A stretch of 64,000 nucleotides of DNA from Heterodera schachtii (lineage: Eukaryota > Nematoda > Chromadorea > Rhabditida > Heteroderidae). The notes under the pieces were generated by a model, which was given only the letters and a program-made list of their open reading frames with translations, was not told the origin of the DNA and did no database searches. The DNA is taken from assembly GCA_023374025.1 (NCBI GenBank), contig SIJG01000077.1:316565-380564 (forward strand), read 5' to 3'. Shown here piece after piece: positions 37,454 to 48,103 of the stretch. The position numbers were made by a program, and so were the translations under genes. The first letter of the stretch is position 1; each line of letters opens with the position of its first letter.

Positions 37454-37724
37454 CTAAATTTAAGGCCCTATTGCACTGCAGGCATGAAAAATTTCAAAAT
37501 ATTTTTGTAATTTTTTTTAAAACTTTGATTTATGAAATGCAAAAATCTTAAAAAAATATTTAAAAGAGATCGCTATGAGAAAGAAGTGAACCTGAGAAAC
37601 AAGAAACAGAATCCAAAAGATTAACCACTAAGCCACATGAGCAATAAATGAATCATTTTTGAAATAAATCTTAATTTAATTTTAAAAAAATTTTCCTTTC
37701 CTCCAACTTTGGTTAACAATTTGA

Positions 37725-37870
37725 TCCAGACCCCCATTCTTACCAGTGTACTTTTGGACCCGGACCTACCGGGTCGGGTACTGGATTTTCAAAAAACCGA
37801 GTCCGGGTAGTGAAAAAACCGGGTATCCCGGTCTGGGACCCGGTCGGGTACCCGGACCCGTGTAACCCTA
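37725..37870. repeat. ACCCGG-rich repeat, related to 63440-63560
   Basis: A run of CCCGGACC/CCGGGT motifs starting next to CCCCCATTCTTACCAGTG. The same boundary occurs inverted at 63550 (CACTGGTAAGAATGGGGGTT) beside GGTCCCGGT repeats. A dispersed minisatellite-like family. Confidence 0.6.
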
Positions 37871-37913
37871 ATTATTACGGTGTTTTTGTCAAATTACGCT
37901 ATTATTTGGACAG

Positions 37914-38082
37914 GAATTGGCACACGGATGAGAAGGGCTTTCTGACGACCAACGATTTTGAACAGTTTTTCGCAGCCAACAGAAGCAATTGGTTTTTGTC
38001 AGTTGACAACCCAACTGAAGATCAGACAAATTTTGACAAAGCCATGTTAATGATTTATCCTAAAAACGTATGGATAAATTAA
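37914..38082 (+). CDS. Hypothetical exon
   Basis: After a GGACAG acceptor the frame reads NWHTDEKGFLTTNDFEQFFA, then ANRSNWFLSVDNPTEDQTNF and KAMLMIYPKN before a possible GTATGG donor or a stop at 38082. It is GC-richer than the flanks, which suggests real coding ancestry. I do not recognise the family. Neighbouring exons were not found. Confidence 0.35.
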
Positions 38083-38182
38083 ATTTTTCAAGAAATCACT
38101 AAATTTATCCATAAGACATACATGACACAAATATACATGTTGATCAATGATCAATCCCATACTTAAAAAGAACAATTATGAG

Positions 38183-38792
38183 TAGGGTTCGGAATTATAT
38201 GGAAATCCATATTTTTTTCCTGGACTGTGGGGGGCCTGAAACGCACGAAAAACATATTTTTAACTTTGTTTGAAGCTTCTAGTATGGATTTCTATATCCA
38301 TATTTTCCATATTTTTCCATATTTCGCGATTTATGTCCATATTTCCATATTTTGGGATTTTTATCCATATTTTATGTCCATATTTTGGCATTTTTCCAAA
38401 AACCTCTATTAGAACGGCCCCAATAAGCTAAATTTGGATTTTGACCCTTAAAGACCAGAAAATTTTTCCGAAAAGTTATTTTTTAGCAAGATCTTCTCGA
38501 GATTTAGTTTAGTTTTTAAACTTTCTTAAAAATTGATATATCGGTTTTTTCGTTGGTTTTCTCTAAAAATTGCTTTTTTTTCTTCTAAAACGAGTTATTA
38601 TACCGTATTCAGCCATTTTAGATGTATTTTACTAGAATTTTAATGAATTTGAAGAAATTTTTAAAAATTTACCTCTCCATTCGGAAAATTTATGTCCATA
38701 TTTTTGCCATTTTATGTCCATATTTTGCGATTTTTGGTCCATATTTTATGGCCATATTTCGCGATTTTATATCCATATTTTTCCGAACCCTA
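38183..38792. mobile_element. MITE with TAGGGTTCGG ends
   Basis: A 610-bp element with perfect 10-bp inverted ends (TAGGGTTCGG/CCGAACCCTA) and an 8-bp target duplication ATTATGAG at 38175-38182 and 38793-38800. The interior is rich in CCATATTT units. No transposase. hAT-type by target-site size. Confidence 0.9.
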
Positions 38793-40022
38793 ATTATGAG
38801 CATGTCAATAATTCCATAATTCAAATTGGTCGATCACTTCTCAGCAAATCATTCATTCACTTCTACTGCTGATCACTTGTGCAGGGATTTGCGTCGAGAA
38901 GCCTAAAATCGAAACACAATCATTTTGAAGAGCATTCACTGACCCATCACCGATTTCGTCCTCATTGATAATTTGGATGAAAATTTGATTCCATTGATTC
39001 GAGGGTTCATAAATTCGCCAGCCAATCGCTTCCTCCTCCCATTTCGCCCATTTGCTCGCGTCACGCACAATTGGGCAACGGATCAGCAAAAAATGTTCGT
39101 TGTATTCGTCACTTCTTTTCAATGTCAATTGTTCGCGGGTCAATTCGTTGGTCAGATTGAAAAGCACGACGGAGTCAGCAAAAGGCAACCCAATCCAAAC
39201 GAGAACAATGAAATTGACGGGAGATGAAGCATAGGTAAATGCCTAAAACATGGAAAAATTGGTTAATAAGCGAAGCCCAGACTGTAAAGTGCCAAATAAG
39301 TCAATTAATAAGCACCGCTTGGAACGCTTCAATCTTCGATGACCAATTCCCACCATCCGTGTTCAACGAGCATTTGAGCATCTTTGGCACATCGTTTTGA
39401 AGTGGAGTGAAAAGCCATTTGGTCACCGCTTGTCCATCCGATGCCGTGGCACTGTCATCGCATGGAAATTCGCCGAAGAGATTGGTGGTATATAAACTGA
39501 CAAAGCGAAGCGATGGAAAATCGTTCAGAATTGACGGGTCGACGAATTGACGCAAAAATGTGCCCGACAATCCAATGCCATGAATGTTTTTTCCGAAGAT
39601 TGGCCAAATGTTGCGCAAAAGGAATTCCGCAATGCGATCTTTGTGCGTATTGATGGCCAAATTAATTGGAGATGAGGCGAAAAGTTGACGAAAAAGGCGG
39701 AGAAAAGCGATGGCATTTCGGTCGATGTAACTAAAAATGGATAAGCATTACCGAAAAATTTTACCAAACGCCAATCTTACTAGATGGTGATGCGTTCGAA
39801 TCCGCTGACTTTCCGTGGCATTTGAATTTGCGAAATTGGCATTGGTTTTCCACGGCAATTGACAATTTCCATTCCATTGGTGCCATTCTCTCCATTTTTG
39901 CTTCGAATTCGAATAATGCCAAATGTCCATTTGCGTGTTTTGAAGTGTTCGTCCACGTAAATGCCAAATCGGTGGCTGATCATCGCAATTCCGAAGCCAA
40001 GTTGTGAAGGCGTAAGCAAATC

Positions 40023-41522
40023 GGTACTAATACAGTTTGACCCACATAAATTTTTTTTTGTTTATTAATGATAAAAATGTGTTTCCAGGGGTTTTCGGGG
40101 CTGCTGATTATGAATTTGAACTCTATTTGACGAATTTCCGAACCCCTAACCCGAAATTCGAACATTTTTTGAAAATTTTTTTTTTCCAAAAATCGGTTTG
40201 GTAATACTGCCGATGGTAGCCCCCCTTTTTTGAAGAAATTTTTTTTTGTTTTCAAAAGTCATGAAAACATGGTTCCAATGGTTTTCAGGGTCGCTGATCA
40301 CGAATCCTGCATCCATTTCGACCAATTCGGAACCCTGGACCCGAACTCGAACAAAAAGTCGAAAATTCAAATCTTTGAATTTCAGATTTTTGGTTCAAAC
40401 TTAGTCTAAATACACGGAAACGAAGTGAAAGTCATCCTTGGTTCAATAAAATATTATTTAAACTTTTTTAAACCAAAAATCTGAAATTCAAAGATTTGAA
40501 TTTTCGACTTTTTGTTCGAGTTCGGGTCTGGGGTTCGAAATTGGGTAATCCTGTACTTTATTGGTCCCTAAAAAAAATAAAAAAAAATAGAGGGTTTTTT
40601 GCGATTCTGAGTGGCACTCGGGGCTTTCGGGGGCGCTGATCACGAATATGACATACATTTCGACCTATTTAGAATCCCGAACCCGAATTCGAACATTTTT
40701 TTAACAAACTTTTTAAAAATTGTTAAAAACGTCTTCACTGGGGTTTTCGGGGTCGCTAACCATGAATCTAACTTAAGTTTTGGTCAAAGTCGAAACCCGG
40801 ACCCGAATTCGAACAAAAGGAGAAAATTAATTTTTCACCAAAATTTACATTTGTTGTCCCAAATTTATTCAAATGAACGCAATATAATAGAAAATAAAAA
40901 TTCACGGCCATTTAGTGCACTTGAATCGATTTTGGCCAATACATATGGATTTTGGTGAAAAATTAATTTTCTCCTTTTGTTCGAATTCGTAGGTCGAAAT
41001 GGATGTCATATTCGTGATCAGCGCCCCCGAAAACCCCCGAGTGCCACTCAGAATCGCAAAAAACCCTCTATTTTTTTCTTTTTTTTTAGGGACCAATAAA
41101 GTACAGGATTACCTCGAAATAGATGCCGGATTCGTGATCAGCGACCCTGAAAACCATTGGAACCATGTTTTCATGACTTGAAAATAAAAAAAATTTCTTC
41201 AAAAAAGGGGGGCTACCATCGGCAGTATTACCATCGGTTTAAATGTGCCAAATGCGTGTTCCATGATTCTCCGATGTGATGCTCATATTATATTGACTCG
41301 GACCAAGCGTTGATGCAATGTAATTCAACACATACTCAAAAAATAAATAAATAAAATTATCAAAATTTCTTAGGTTCAATTAAATGTTCGAATTTCGGGT
41401 TAGGGTTCCGAAATTCGTCAAATAGAGTTCAAATTCATAATCAGCGGCCCCGAAAACCCCTAGAAACATGTTTTTATCAATAAAATAAAAAAAATTTATG
41501 TGGGTCAAACTGTATAAGTACC
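40023..41522. mobile_element. Outer fold-back element in FB5 exon 3
   Basis: Ends GGTACTAATACAGTTTGACC and its inverted counterpart (one mismatch, GGTACTTATACAG). Target duplication AGCAAATC at 40015-40022 and 41523-41530, which is coding sequence of FB5 and present once in FB6. Without the nested element it is about 460 bp and palindromic. Confidence 0.92.
40200..41232. mobile_element. Nested fold-back element, GGTAATACTG family
   Basis: Inverted ends GGTAATACTGCCGATGGTAG with target duplication ATCGGTTT at 40192-40199 and 41233-41240. The interior repeats, in both orientations, a TTTTCGGGGTCGCTGATCAC module and GAACCCGAATTCGAACA. Same family as 49734-50685 and 57393-57809. Confidence 0.92.
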
Positions 41523-41858
41523 AGCAAATCGAATACACAAAGCCAACAGTCGGCGGAGATGAAACTGAAAAAATAAATTTCAATTTTTGAAATTTTATTT
41601 GTTTTTTACATTTTCTTTTTTGGTTTTTTGATGCGGTCCCAATAAATCCAAAGAATGGTGCAACATCCGACAAACATTGGCACACCAAACAGACTAAAAA
41701 ATGAAAAGGAAAATGGTAAAATTGTGAAGAAATACGAAAAACGTACAGAATCATTTTTGGAGGAATTGTCAGGGAGAAACAGTCGAAGAGAGAGAGACGA
41801 AAAGAAATAAATGGCGAATAGAAAATAATAATGAGACGAAGCGGGGGAGGAGCAACCA

Positions 41859-41866
41859 TTTTTATA
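41859..41866 (-). promoter_or_regulatory. TATA box of FB5
   Basis: Minus-strand AGTATAAAAATGGTTGCT about 105 bp upstream of the FB5 ATG. The same AGTATAAAAGTGGTT block precedes FB6 and FB7, so it is conserved across three family members. Confidence 0.6.
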
Positions 41867-43098
41867 CTAATTTTTATTGGTTCATTTGTACGGTTTTGCA
41901 TTTTCCAAATTTTTTCGCGACTATAAAAGCCCTCCCTCTCTCCCCCATTTCTTTCATTTTGCTCACTTTTCATTTTCTTTCGTCGCATTTTATATGTTTT
42001 CCATTAAGTAACAAATTAGATAATTATGTTTGTGTTGGATACTATCCAACTACGAACGCATTTAAGAATGCTTTCTTATTCCTAACCCAAAATTGAAGCA
42101 AATTTTGTCAAAATCATTTTGATTGATTTATTAAAATAAATTAAAAGGTTGGTGAGGCTTTATTTATTCAGGAAAGACGGTAATAAATTCATTTAAAAAT
42201 GCACAAATTTTCAGTAATTTAAATTACATTTAATTTTACAACAAAATTTTTTTGTCGCTCTTTGCTGATCATTCTGTGTGGATTTTTCTTCATTCAAAAA
42301 TTGTCATATTCCGCCGAAATTTCGTAGGCAAAATTTGGGCCAAAATTGGCCATGACCACCGTTTGGTTGGACAACGACACGGTGGGATAAAGCTCAGTCG
42401 TCGAGGCGAACCAATTTGAGGTGTCTTGGATAAATGAACAGAGGAATTTCATTATGTTTCGAATTAGAGCCCGGGTTTATCCCCAGCAGCTTAGGAATGG
42501 AAATCGGGTCGGGATAAGATTACCGGGATTCAAATCCCGCTTTTTTGTAGGTATATCGATCCCGGTCTTTTAGAAAAAAGCCGTGATAGGGATCACGTGA
42601 AAATCCCGACAGGATCCTGATCACATCCGGACTCTAAAGCAAACAAAAAGAAATTTGATCATTAAAAAAATGCGAGACCGAGGGGTAATACAAATTACCA
42701 TAAATGTTGTAAGCGTATGTGGTGCCATTGAAGCCAACCCATATATCCAATGGCATTTGCCGGGTTGAAAGTCAAATGGAAAAACTCTTCAAAAATTTAA
42801 AAATTACAATTTTACAAATTTTTTAAAGAAATTTTAGTCCTTTTTCGCAAATTATGCCGAGGATTAGTATTATGGGTTTAAAATGGGATTACCAAAAGTA
42901 CGATAATATCAATTTTTTGAACTTTTTGGCTATAAATTTTTTCAAATTTTCAAAATTTTACAGGCTGATAGATTGGGGGTTTTCTCTTTTTTCTATAGTT
43001 TTTTTTGTTTGCCGTATTTTTATGATTGAATTCTTTAAATTTTATTTTTTAGAAATTCTGAACAGTTGAGGAGTCCTTTGAATGAGCCTACGTTAATC

Positions 43099-43817
43099 CA
43101 GAGATGTGATATCTGAGTATTTTTACTCATTTTGTGGTCTTTTAGAGGGTCAAAGAGGATTTTTTTGAAAAATGAGGATTTGCGTATTTTTGTGGTCTTT
43201 TGAGAAATTTGAGGATTTTTGTGGTCTTTTGAGAAAAAAGTGACAAAAACGCATAATTTTTGAAAAATAGGAATATTTGGCAAAATGTTTGAACTTTTTC
43301 TTCAAATCTTAAACATTTTTTCGAAAAATCCTCAGTCAAAATCATTTTTTTTTGACAAAATTTGTTAACAAATCGCACTCAAAATTCCAAATTTTTTCCG
43401 GCAGCTCCTATCGGCACTGCCGGACCCCCTCCCCCAATGTTCCCAAAAGTTTTTCTGGAAAACCGCGCCACAAAAAAAAAAAAAAAAAAAAAAGCAATTT
43501 TTTTGTGGGTCTAAGTGGACAGATAAACAGAATTCATTACACATGGACACAGTGAAAGCATTGGCCCAAGTGAAGTGCAACTTCAATTGTTCGTGCTCAG
43601 ACTTCCATAAAATGCTTACAAATGACAAGAAATTGATGAATTTGATTGTTTCAAACGAAAAATATGACAGTTAACTGATTTTGTACGCATTTTATGATGT
43701 TTTAAAAAATGAGGATTTTTCATGCCAAATGAGGATTTTTTTGAGGTATTTTAGTGGCAAATGAGGATTTTTTACGGCTGAAATGAGGATTTTCAAAAAT
43801 TTGAGATCACATCTCTG
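43099..43817. mobile_element. hAT-like MITE with CAGAGATGTGAT ends
   Basis: 719 bp, inverted ends CAGAGATGTGATATCTGAG and CAGAGATGTGATCTC, exact 8-bp target duplication CGTTAATC at 43091-43098 and 43818-43825. Subterminal GAGGATTTTTGTGGTCTTTT repeats match those of the 53541 element, so the two are relatives with different ends. It carries a GATA-hairpin. Confidence 0.93.
43398..43423 (-). repeat. GATA-hairpin with changed stem pair
   Basis: Left arm CCGGCAGCTCC, right arm GGCACTGCCGG. The sixth pair is A-T instead of G-C on both sides, a compensated change. Two inner pairs are lost. Confidence 0.75.
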
Positions 43818-44037
43818 CGTTAATCCCGGCTTTTTCACGAGCAAAACTTCAAAATATGCAATTTTGGTATATTGTGAAAGCATTAATTTGGCCCGGCAAG
43901 AATGGTAACAGTCTAAACAAAATATAAAATTTTACAAAATATATAAATATTATTTTCCTAAATTATAGTATCACAGGGGCATTCTAATGTACAATATTGT
44001 ACCTTTTAATAATAAAGTACTCCCCCCCCCCCCAATA

Positions 44038-44514
44038 CGGTCTACGTCAGTTCGGCCCTCACGGTTCGGCCCCCACGTTTCGGCCCTCACGATTCGGCCC
44101 CCACGGTTCGGCCCCAGCATGTTTTTCCACTATAACTTTCTCTAACTTTTTTCTTTGTCAATTAAGTCCGACATTGTTGTTATCATTCGAAAGCTTAATC
44201 TGTTTAGAAGCTTTTTCTAAGCTATTGCTTTGCGATTAGACAATTACCAAAAAAGTTATACATGAAAATTGCGAAAAAGTCGAAATTTTCAAGTTTTTTC
44301 TCAATAAAATTTTTTCCAGGCTTGAAAAACTTTTTGTTTTTTGTAAGGCTAACAGAGCATGTTAAGAGCTTTCGAATGATACCAAGATTGTTGGATTTGG
44401 ATGCCAAAGAAAAAAGCTAACATGGAAAATCATGCTGGGGCCGAACCGTGGGGGCCGAACCGTGAGGGCCGAAAAGTGGGGGCCGAATCGTGAGGGCCGA
44501 ACTGACGGGTTCCG
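44038..44514. mobile_element. Fold-back element with CGGCCCYCACGRTT terminal arrays
   Basis: 477 bp. The left end starts CGGTCTACGTCAGTT followed by five 14-bp units (CGGCCCTCACGGTT and variants). The right end carries the inverted array and ends CTGACGGGTTCCG. Target duplication CCCCAATA at 44030-44037 and 44515-44522. The core has GAAAGCTTAATCTG and GAGCATGTTAAGAGCTTTCG. No ORF. Confidence 0.88.
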
Positions 44515-45084
44515 CCCCAATAGGCGCATTTCCGGTGTTATTACCAAAAAAGGAGGCGCAATTACTGTATCATAGGGTATTCTAATGTACAAAAGTTACA
44601 TTTTAATAATACTGTATCCCCCTTTTTAATTTTCAGGTTTTAATTACCAAAAAACAAGCTGGCACTTCCGTTACAGTGTCCAGGGGGATGCCAAACCGAA
44701 TGATCGGCACCGATCAAAAGTTCCCCGTGACAATCAGCAGAATTCCAACCATTTGTTTGCTGCTCGACAAAAGAGCTGAATTTGGAATATTTTAAATGGA
44801 ATATTTAATGCGAAAAAGATTTTTCAATTACAAAACCCATTTGAGATTCCAAGTTTTTTCACTAAATTTCGAACTAAAATTTCGAAAAAAAATTCTGCCA
44901 AAATGCAACAAAAACGAGTCATAGGAGCCGCAGAACTTTTTTTTCAAATTCCGAAATTTTGATGTAAAAACTCTAAACCAGAGGTGGTTCCTTCCGAGTT
45001 AAACAGAACTTCGGAATATTTTTTGGGGCCTCCGGAACCACCCCTGCTCTAAATTAATAATAAAAACAATTGAAATTTTCAACC

Positions 45085-45225
45085 AAATGCCAGGCCATGC
45101 CTCGGGCATTTTGTAGGTGAAGTTGAGGGAAGTGCCGCCAAAGTTGGCCACAACAGACGCATTCCATTCCAGTGAAACGGTTGGCTAAAGATCAGTCGTA
45201 CTGACAAACAAGCCAGAAGTGTCTT
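45085..45225 (-). pseudogene. SPRY-domain remnant, copy a
   Basis: Minus strand reads DTSGLFVSTTDL, a TAG stop (plus 45185-45187), then PTVSLEWNASVVANFGGTSL and NFTYKMPEAW. It aligns with the C-terminal SPRY exon of copy b (STTELYPTVSLSN), where the stop replaces Tyr. No other exon was found nearby. Confidence 0.65.
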
Positions 45226-46232
45226 AATTGAGTTGAATTTTAAATTAAAAAAAAAACGAATTTTTAAATTTCGAGACGCTTAGAGAGGCAAAGCGCCAGA
45301 AAATTTTGCAAATTTGAACGAGTGAATATTCATTGGCCAAAGACAACGGCTGCATCCAACAAAAGGCACAACAGCTCAGCTGATCGCAACCAAGTAATTT
45401 TTCCTTTACTGATCAATCGAGAGTCAATTGATTGGAAGCAATTGAATTTTTTCTGATCATTCAATAATTATTTTCAATCATTAATGATCAACCATTGAAA
45501 GATGATTAATTGGACGCAACCAAAAAATCTTTCTTTTCCGATCAATCAATAAAGTTATTGCTCTGTCTGCCCATTGGTAGGACGCAACTTTTCTGATCAA
45601 TATTTAAAATTAAATTTTATTTAATTCATTTTTTACCTCTGTTATTTTTAATCGACTGATCACTTCCGATCATCAAGTCTTTGCTGCAGTCTTTAGCATT
45701 CCATCTGTTTCCAGCAGTTGTTGATGAACGCTGGTCGAGCCGAATGAGCTAAAATGGCTACTTAAAATGCGAAAAACGGTGTCGTACAATTGCTTAGGTT
45801 AGGCTTAAGCTTTAGGATTAAGCTTGGGCCTAAGCCTTAGGCTTGCTTGAGTCAAGGCTTAGGCTTTATTTTGAAAAATATTAGTTGGCTTTTGTACGAG
45901 TTGCTGTGGCACTATCCCGAGTATTTTTTGGATTGTAATTTTTTAATTTGTCGACCAAATCCAACAATCATGGTATCATTCGAAACACAAGATCTATTAG
46001 CTTCTAAAAATGCTCAACTTTAGCATGGTACCAAAATTGTTTCATTTAGTCGCCAAAAGAGTGAAAAGTTAAAGTCCAAAAACTCGGGTGGCGTCGAAAA
46101 GTCGGCACCGAAACGGCTACACTCATCACCGGGCATTCATTACGGTAACGTGCCCACAAATAGTACGGTATTAGCAATTGAATTTATTATTTAAAGTCTC
46201 TACCGATTTTTCTCGTCCAACTTTTGTTGACA
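45226..46232. other. Gene-free interval with repeats
   Basis: It contains three divergent copies of TTTTTCTGATCAATCAA-like sequence (45390-45610), a telomere-like MITE remnant, and a fold-back core with GTCGAAAAGTCGGCACCG units near 46095. No supported gene. Confidence 0.5.
45792..45868 (+). repeat. Telomere-like degenerate TTAGGC array in MITE remnant
   Basis: About twelve imperfect TTAGGC/AAGCCT hexamers, first on one strand then the other. CGTACAATTG precedes it and GGCTTTTGTACGAGTTGC follows, the same end sequence as the MITE at 21988. Confidence 0.65.
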
Positions 46233-46240
46233 ATGTGTTG

Positions 46241-46877
46241 CATACATGGACAAGGGGGGGGTCAAAAATTTGCCTTTACGAAATACGAAATACCCCCCCA
46301 CCCCCCCCCCCCCCTCAGTGGCCAAAATTTTTACGAAAATGAAAAAATCGCTCAAAAAATTTTCTGTCGACCTTTTTTTTTTTTGGTTACCAAATCACAT
46401 TTTGCATTTTTTTTTTTGCGGCGTTTTTCCCAAAATCTTTGGGGACCAGGGGGTGGGTGGGGTCCGGCGGTGCCGATAGGCGCCGCCGGAAAATTTTTTT
46501 TGAGTCGCAGTGCATTTGTTAACAAAAATGACCGAATTTTGCGATTTTGCCATTTTCATGAATGATTTTCTATTTCGTAAAAAAATTTACGAAATAGAAA
46601 AACGAAACTCAATTTCGTAAAATTTTAACGAAATGGGAAACGAAATTCAATTTCGTAAAAATTTTTAACGAAATGCAATTCAAAAGCATAAAAATTTTGC
46701 GTTTTTGGCACAAAATTTTGATTTTTTTTTTCTAATTTCGTAAAATTTTCCCATCTTTACCAGTGCTTTTTCGATTTTGGCCGAAAATTTTACGAAATTG
46801 CCGCGGACCCCCGTACGATTTACGAAATTGACCCCCCCCCCCCCCCCCTTGACCCCCCCCCGCCTTGACCACGTATG
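46241..46877. mobile_element. MITE with CATACRTGG ends
   Basis: 637 bp. Ends CATACATGG and CCACGTATG, target duplication ATGTGTTG at 46233-46240 and 46878-46885. The other arm of the inverted duplication has the uninterrupted site (CAACACAT at 54326-54333), proving insertion after duplication. It contains C- and G-runs, TTTCGTAAAA/TTTTACGAAA repeats and a GATA-hairpin (46464-46489). Confidence 0.93.
46464..46489 (+). repeat. GATA-hairpin inside CATACRTGG MITE
   Basis: Complete copy, arms CCGGCGGTGCC and GGCGCCGCCGG. Confidence 0.85.
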
Positions 46878-46996
46878 ATGTGTTGTTCTGTTGCTGTTGG
46901 TCAGTGTTTTCAGCACCGATTTTCGGAACGATTGTTGAAGCAAAAAATAATAATTAATTAATTGGTTTAATTAATTAAATTAATTTTTTAATTTAA

Positions 46997-47378
46997 TTAT
47001 TTTCTACCAATTTGTTGCTTCTCCAATTTTGCTGTCACATTGTCCGTTTCATTGTTATCATCATGAATTTTTGACTGCTGCTGACATTGTTTTGGCGAGA
47101 CTTTCCACTAAAAATTATTTATTTATTTTTTTTTTAAAATTTAATATTTAATTAAATTAGTCGTTTTCCTAAAATTGACCCCCATGTAAAGGATGAACAG
47201 ACTGTTGAATAGAAGCAAAAGCACCACAACAATTTTGGTCAGAATACCTGATGGAATAAAATTTGGAAAAAATATTTTTTATTTTATAAATTTTGAATTT
47301 TTTACTTTTTTCATTTTGTCGGTTCGTCAAAGAATGCCAAATTTGCTGGACAATCACTCCAAGCCTGGATAAATTCAT
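46997..47378 (-). CDS. 83-residue single-span membrane protein, left copy
   Basis: Three exons (minus) join in phase: 47306-47378, 47180-47247 and 46997-47107. The protein starts MNLSRLGVIVQQIWHSLTNR, has a hydrophobic segment ILTKIVVVLLLLFNSLFILY at about residues 26-45, and ends in a Gln/Lys-rich tail finishing QQIGRK. I recognise no family. Two copies (here and 53065) have identical exon sizes and open frames despite divergence in the last exon, which argues for real coding. It lies about 0.7 kb downstream of FB6 on the same strand. Topology is probably N-out or signal-anchor type; no cleavage site is evident. Confidence 0.65.
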
Positions 47379-48103
47379 ATTTTAAAATTGTAAGTTAAAT
47401 ACAACTGTTTGAAATGCTTAAAAAAATTAAGTGTAATAAAAGTTTCAAAAAATCCGAGACATTTTTCGAGAACGAGGACCATAAAATCAAGAGGCTTTTC
47501 TCGAGTCGAGGCTCAGCTTTTGTCAGAAATTTTGCTTTGGTTTTCGTCCCTAATCGTTTTGAACATTATCATTGTCATTTTTATTTTGAATTTTACATTC
47601 AAATCGATGAAATTTCAAAATTTTGCAAATGGAATAACAAAAAAATGGAAAATTTGCATAAATTTTCTCTTATTTTTCCTGTCAAAATAATTTATGTAAT
47701 TTTTTTTTATTTGGATAAATATTACATATCGCCTATTAAGCCTACCAAACAAAAATCGGACTTTTCACCTACTGAGACATTTTGCCGAATGGTCATTTCA
47801 CCTACTAAAGGAAATCAGGCGTTTGCACCTTTTGGAAAAGTTGATGAAATGTCCAGCAGCATTAGGCGAAATGTCCGATTGTGGGACAGTATTCATAATT
47901 CAAATTGATCGATCACTTTCCAACAATTCTTTCACAAACAATCTTAGAAAAATTATTTCAGAAAATCATTAAATTATCCTAATGGCCTAACACAAATCCA
48001 TACATATTGATCATTACAACAAAGAAAAAGAAAATTTAATGAGCACGACAATTTCCATTTCGATAATTCAAATTGATCGATCACTTCCCAACAATTCATT
48101 CAT

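Larger units (their letters stand above)
38863..41754 (-). pseudogene. F-box-like family member FB5 with N-terminal anchor, split by transposon
   Basis: Exons (minus): 41747-41754, 41610-41693, 41564 to 39781 (interrupted), 39316-39730, 38944-39242 and 38863-38902. Exons 1-2 encode MILLFGVPMFVGCCTILWIY then a basic KKPKKK stretch: a signal anchor. Exon 3 has FISADCWLCVFDLL, then is cut by 1.5 kb of nested transposon (40023-41522), then TPSQLGFGIAMISHRFGIYV. Exon 4 has YIDRNAIAFLRLF, LRNIWPIFGKNIHG and KWLFTPLQNDVPKML. Exon 5 has SSPVNFIVLVW and LLIRCPIVRDASKWAKWEEE. All other exons are open and spliced normally. Splicing the insert at its own GT/AG would add 13 nt and break the frame. Only the insertion inactivates it. 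Confidence 0.88.
42294..44793 (-). pseudogene. SPRY-domain gene remnant, copy b
   Basis: Minus-strand pieces in gene order. About 44655-44793 has QQTNGWNSADCHGELL, resembling the N-terminal part of cyst-nematode SPRY proteins. About 43826-43890 has IAYFEVLLVKKPG, the YFEV strand. 42699-42764 has QMPLDIWVGFNGTTYAYNIY with a GTAATT donor. 42294-42424 has DTSNWFASTTELYPTVSLSN, then VVMANFGPNFAYEI and a stop. The last is a clear SPRY C-terminal half. A transposon (43099-43817) splits the YFEV piece and a fold-back element (44038-44514) sits between pieces. SPRY proteins include secreted effectors in cyst nematodes; no signal peptide is visible here, so secretion cannot be claimed. Confidence 0.65.

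Noticed and set aside
40611..41181. Repeated ORFs with VISDPENHWNHVFMT-like peptides, at first resembling a protein family
   Set aside because: They come from the GGGTTTTCGGGGTCGCTGAT module of the fold-back elements, occur in both orientations and lie within mapped element boundaries.
43035..43378. Minus-strand ORFs with repeated phenylalanine/lysine motifs
   Set aside because: They lie entirely inside the MITE 43099-43817 and arise from GAGGATTTTTGTGG repeats.
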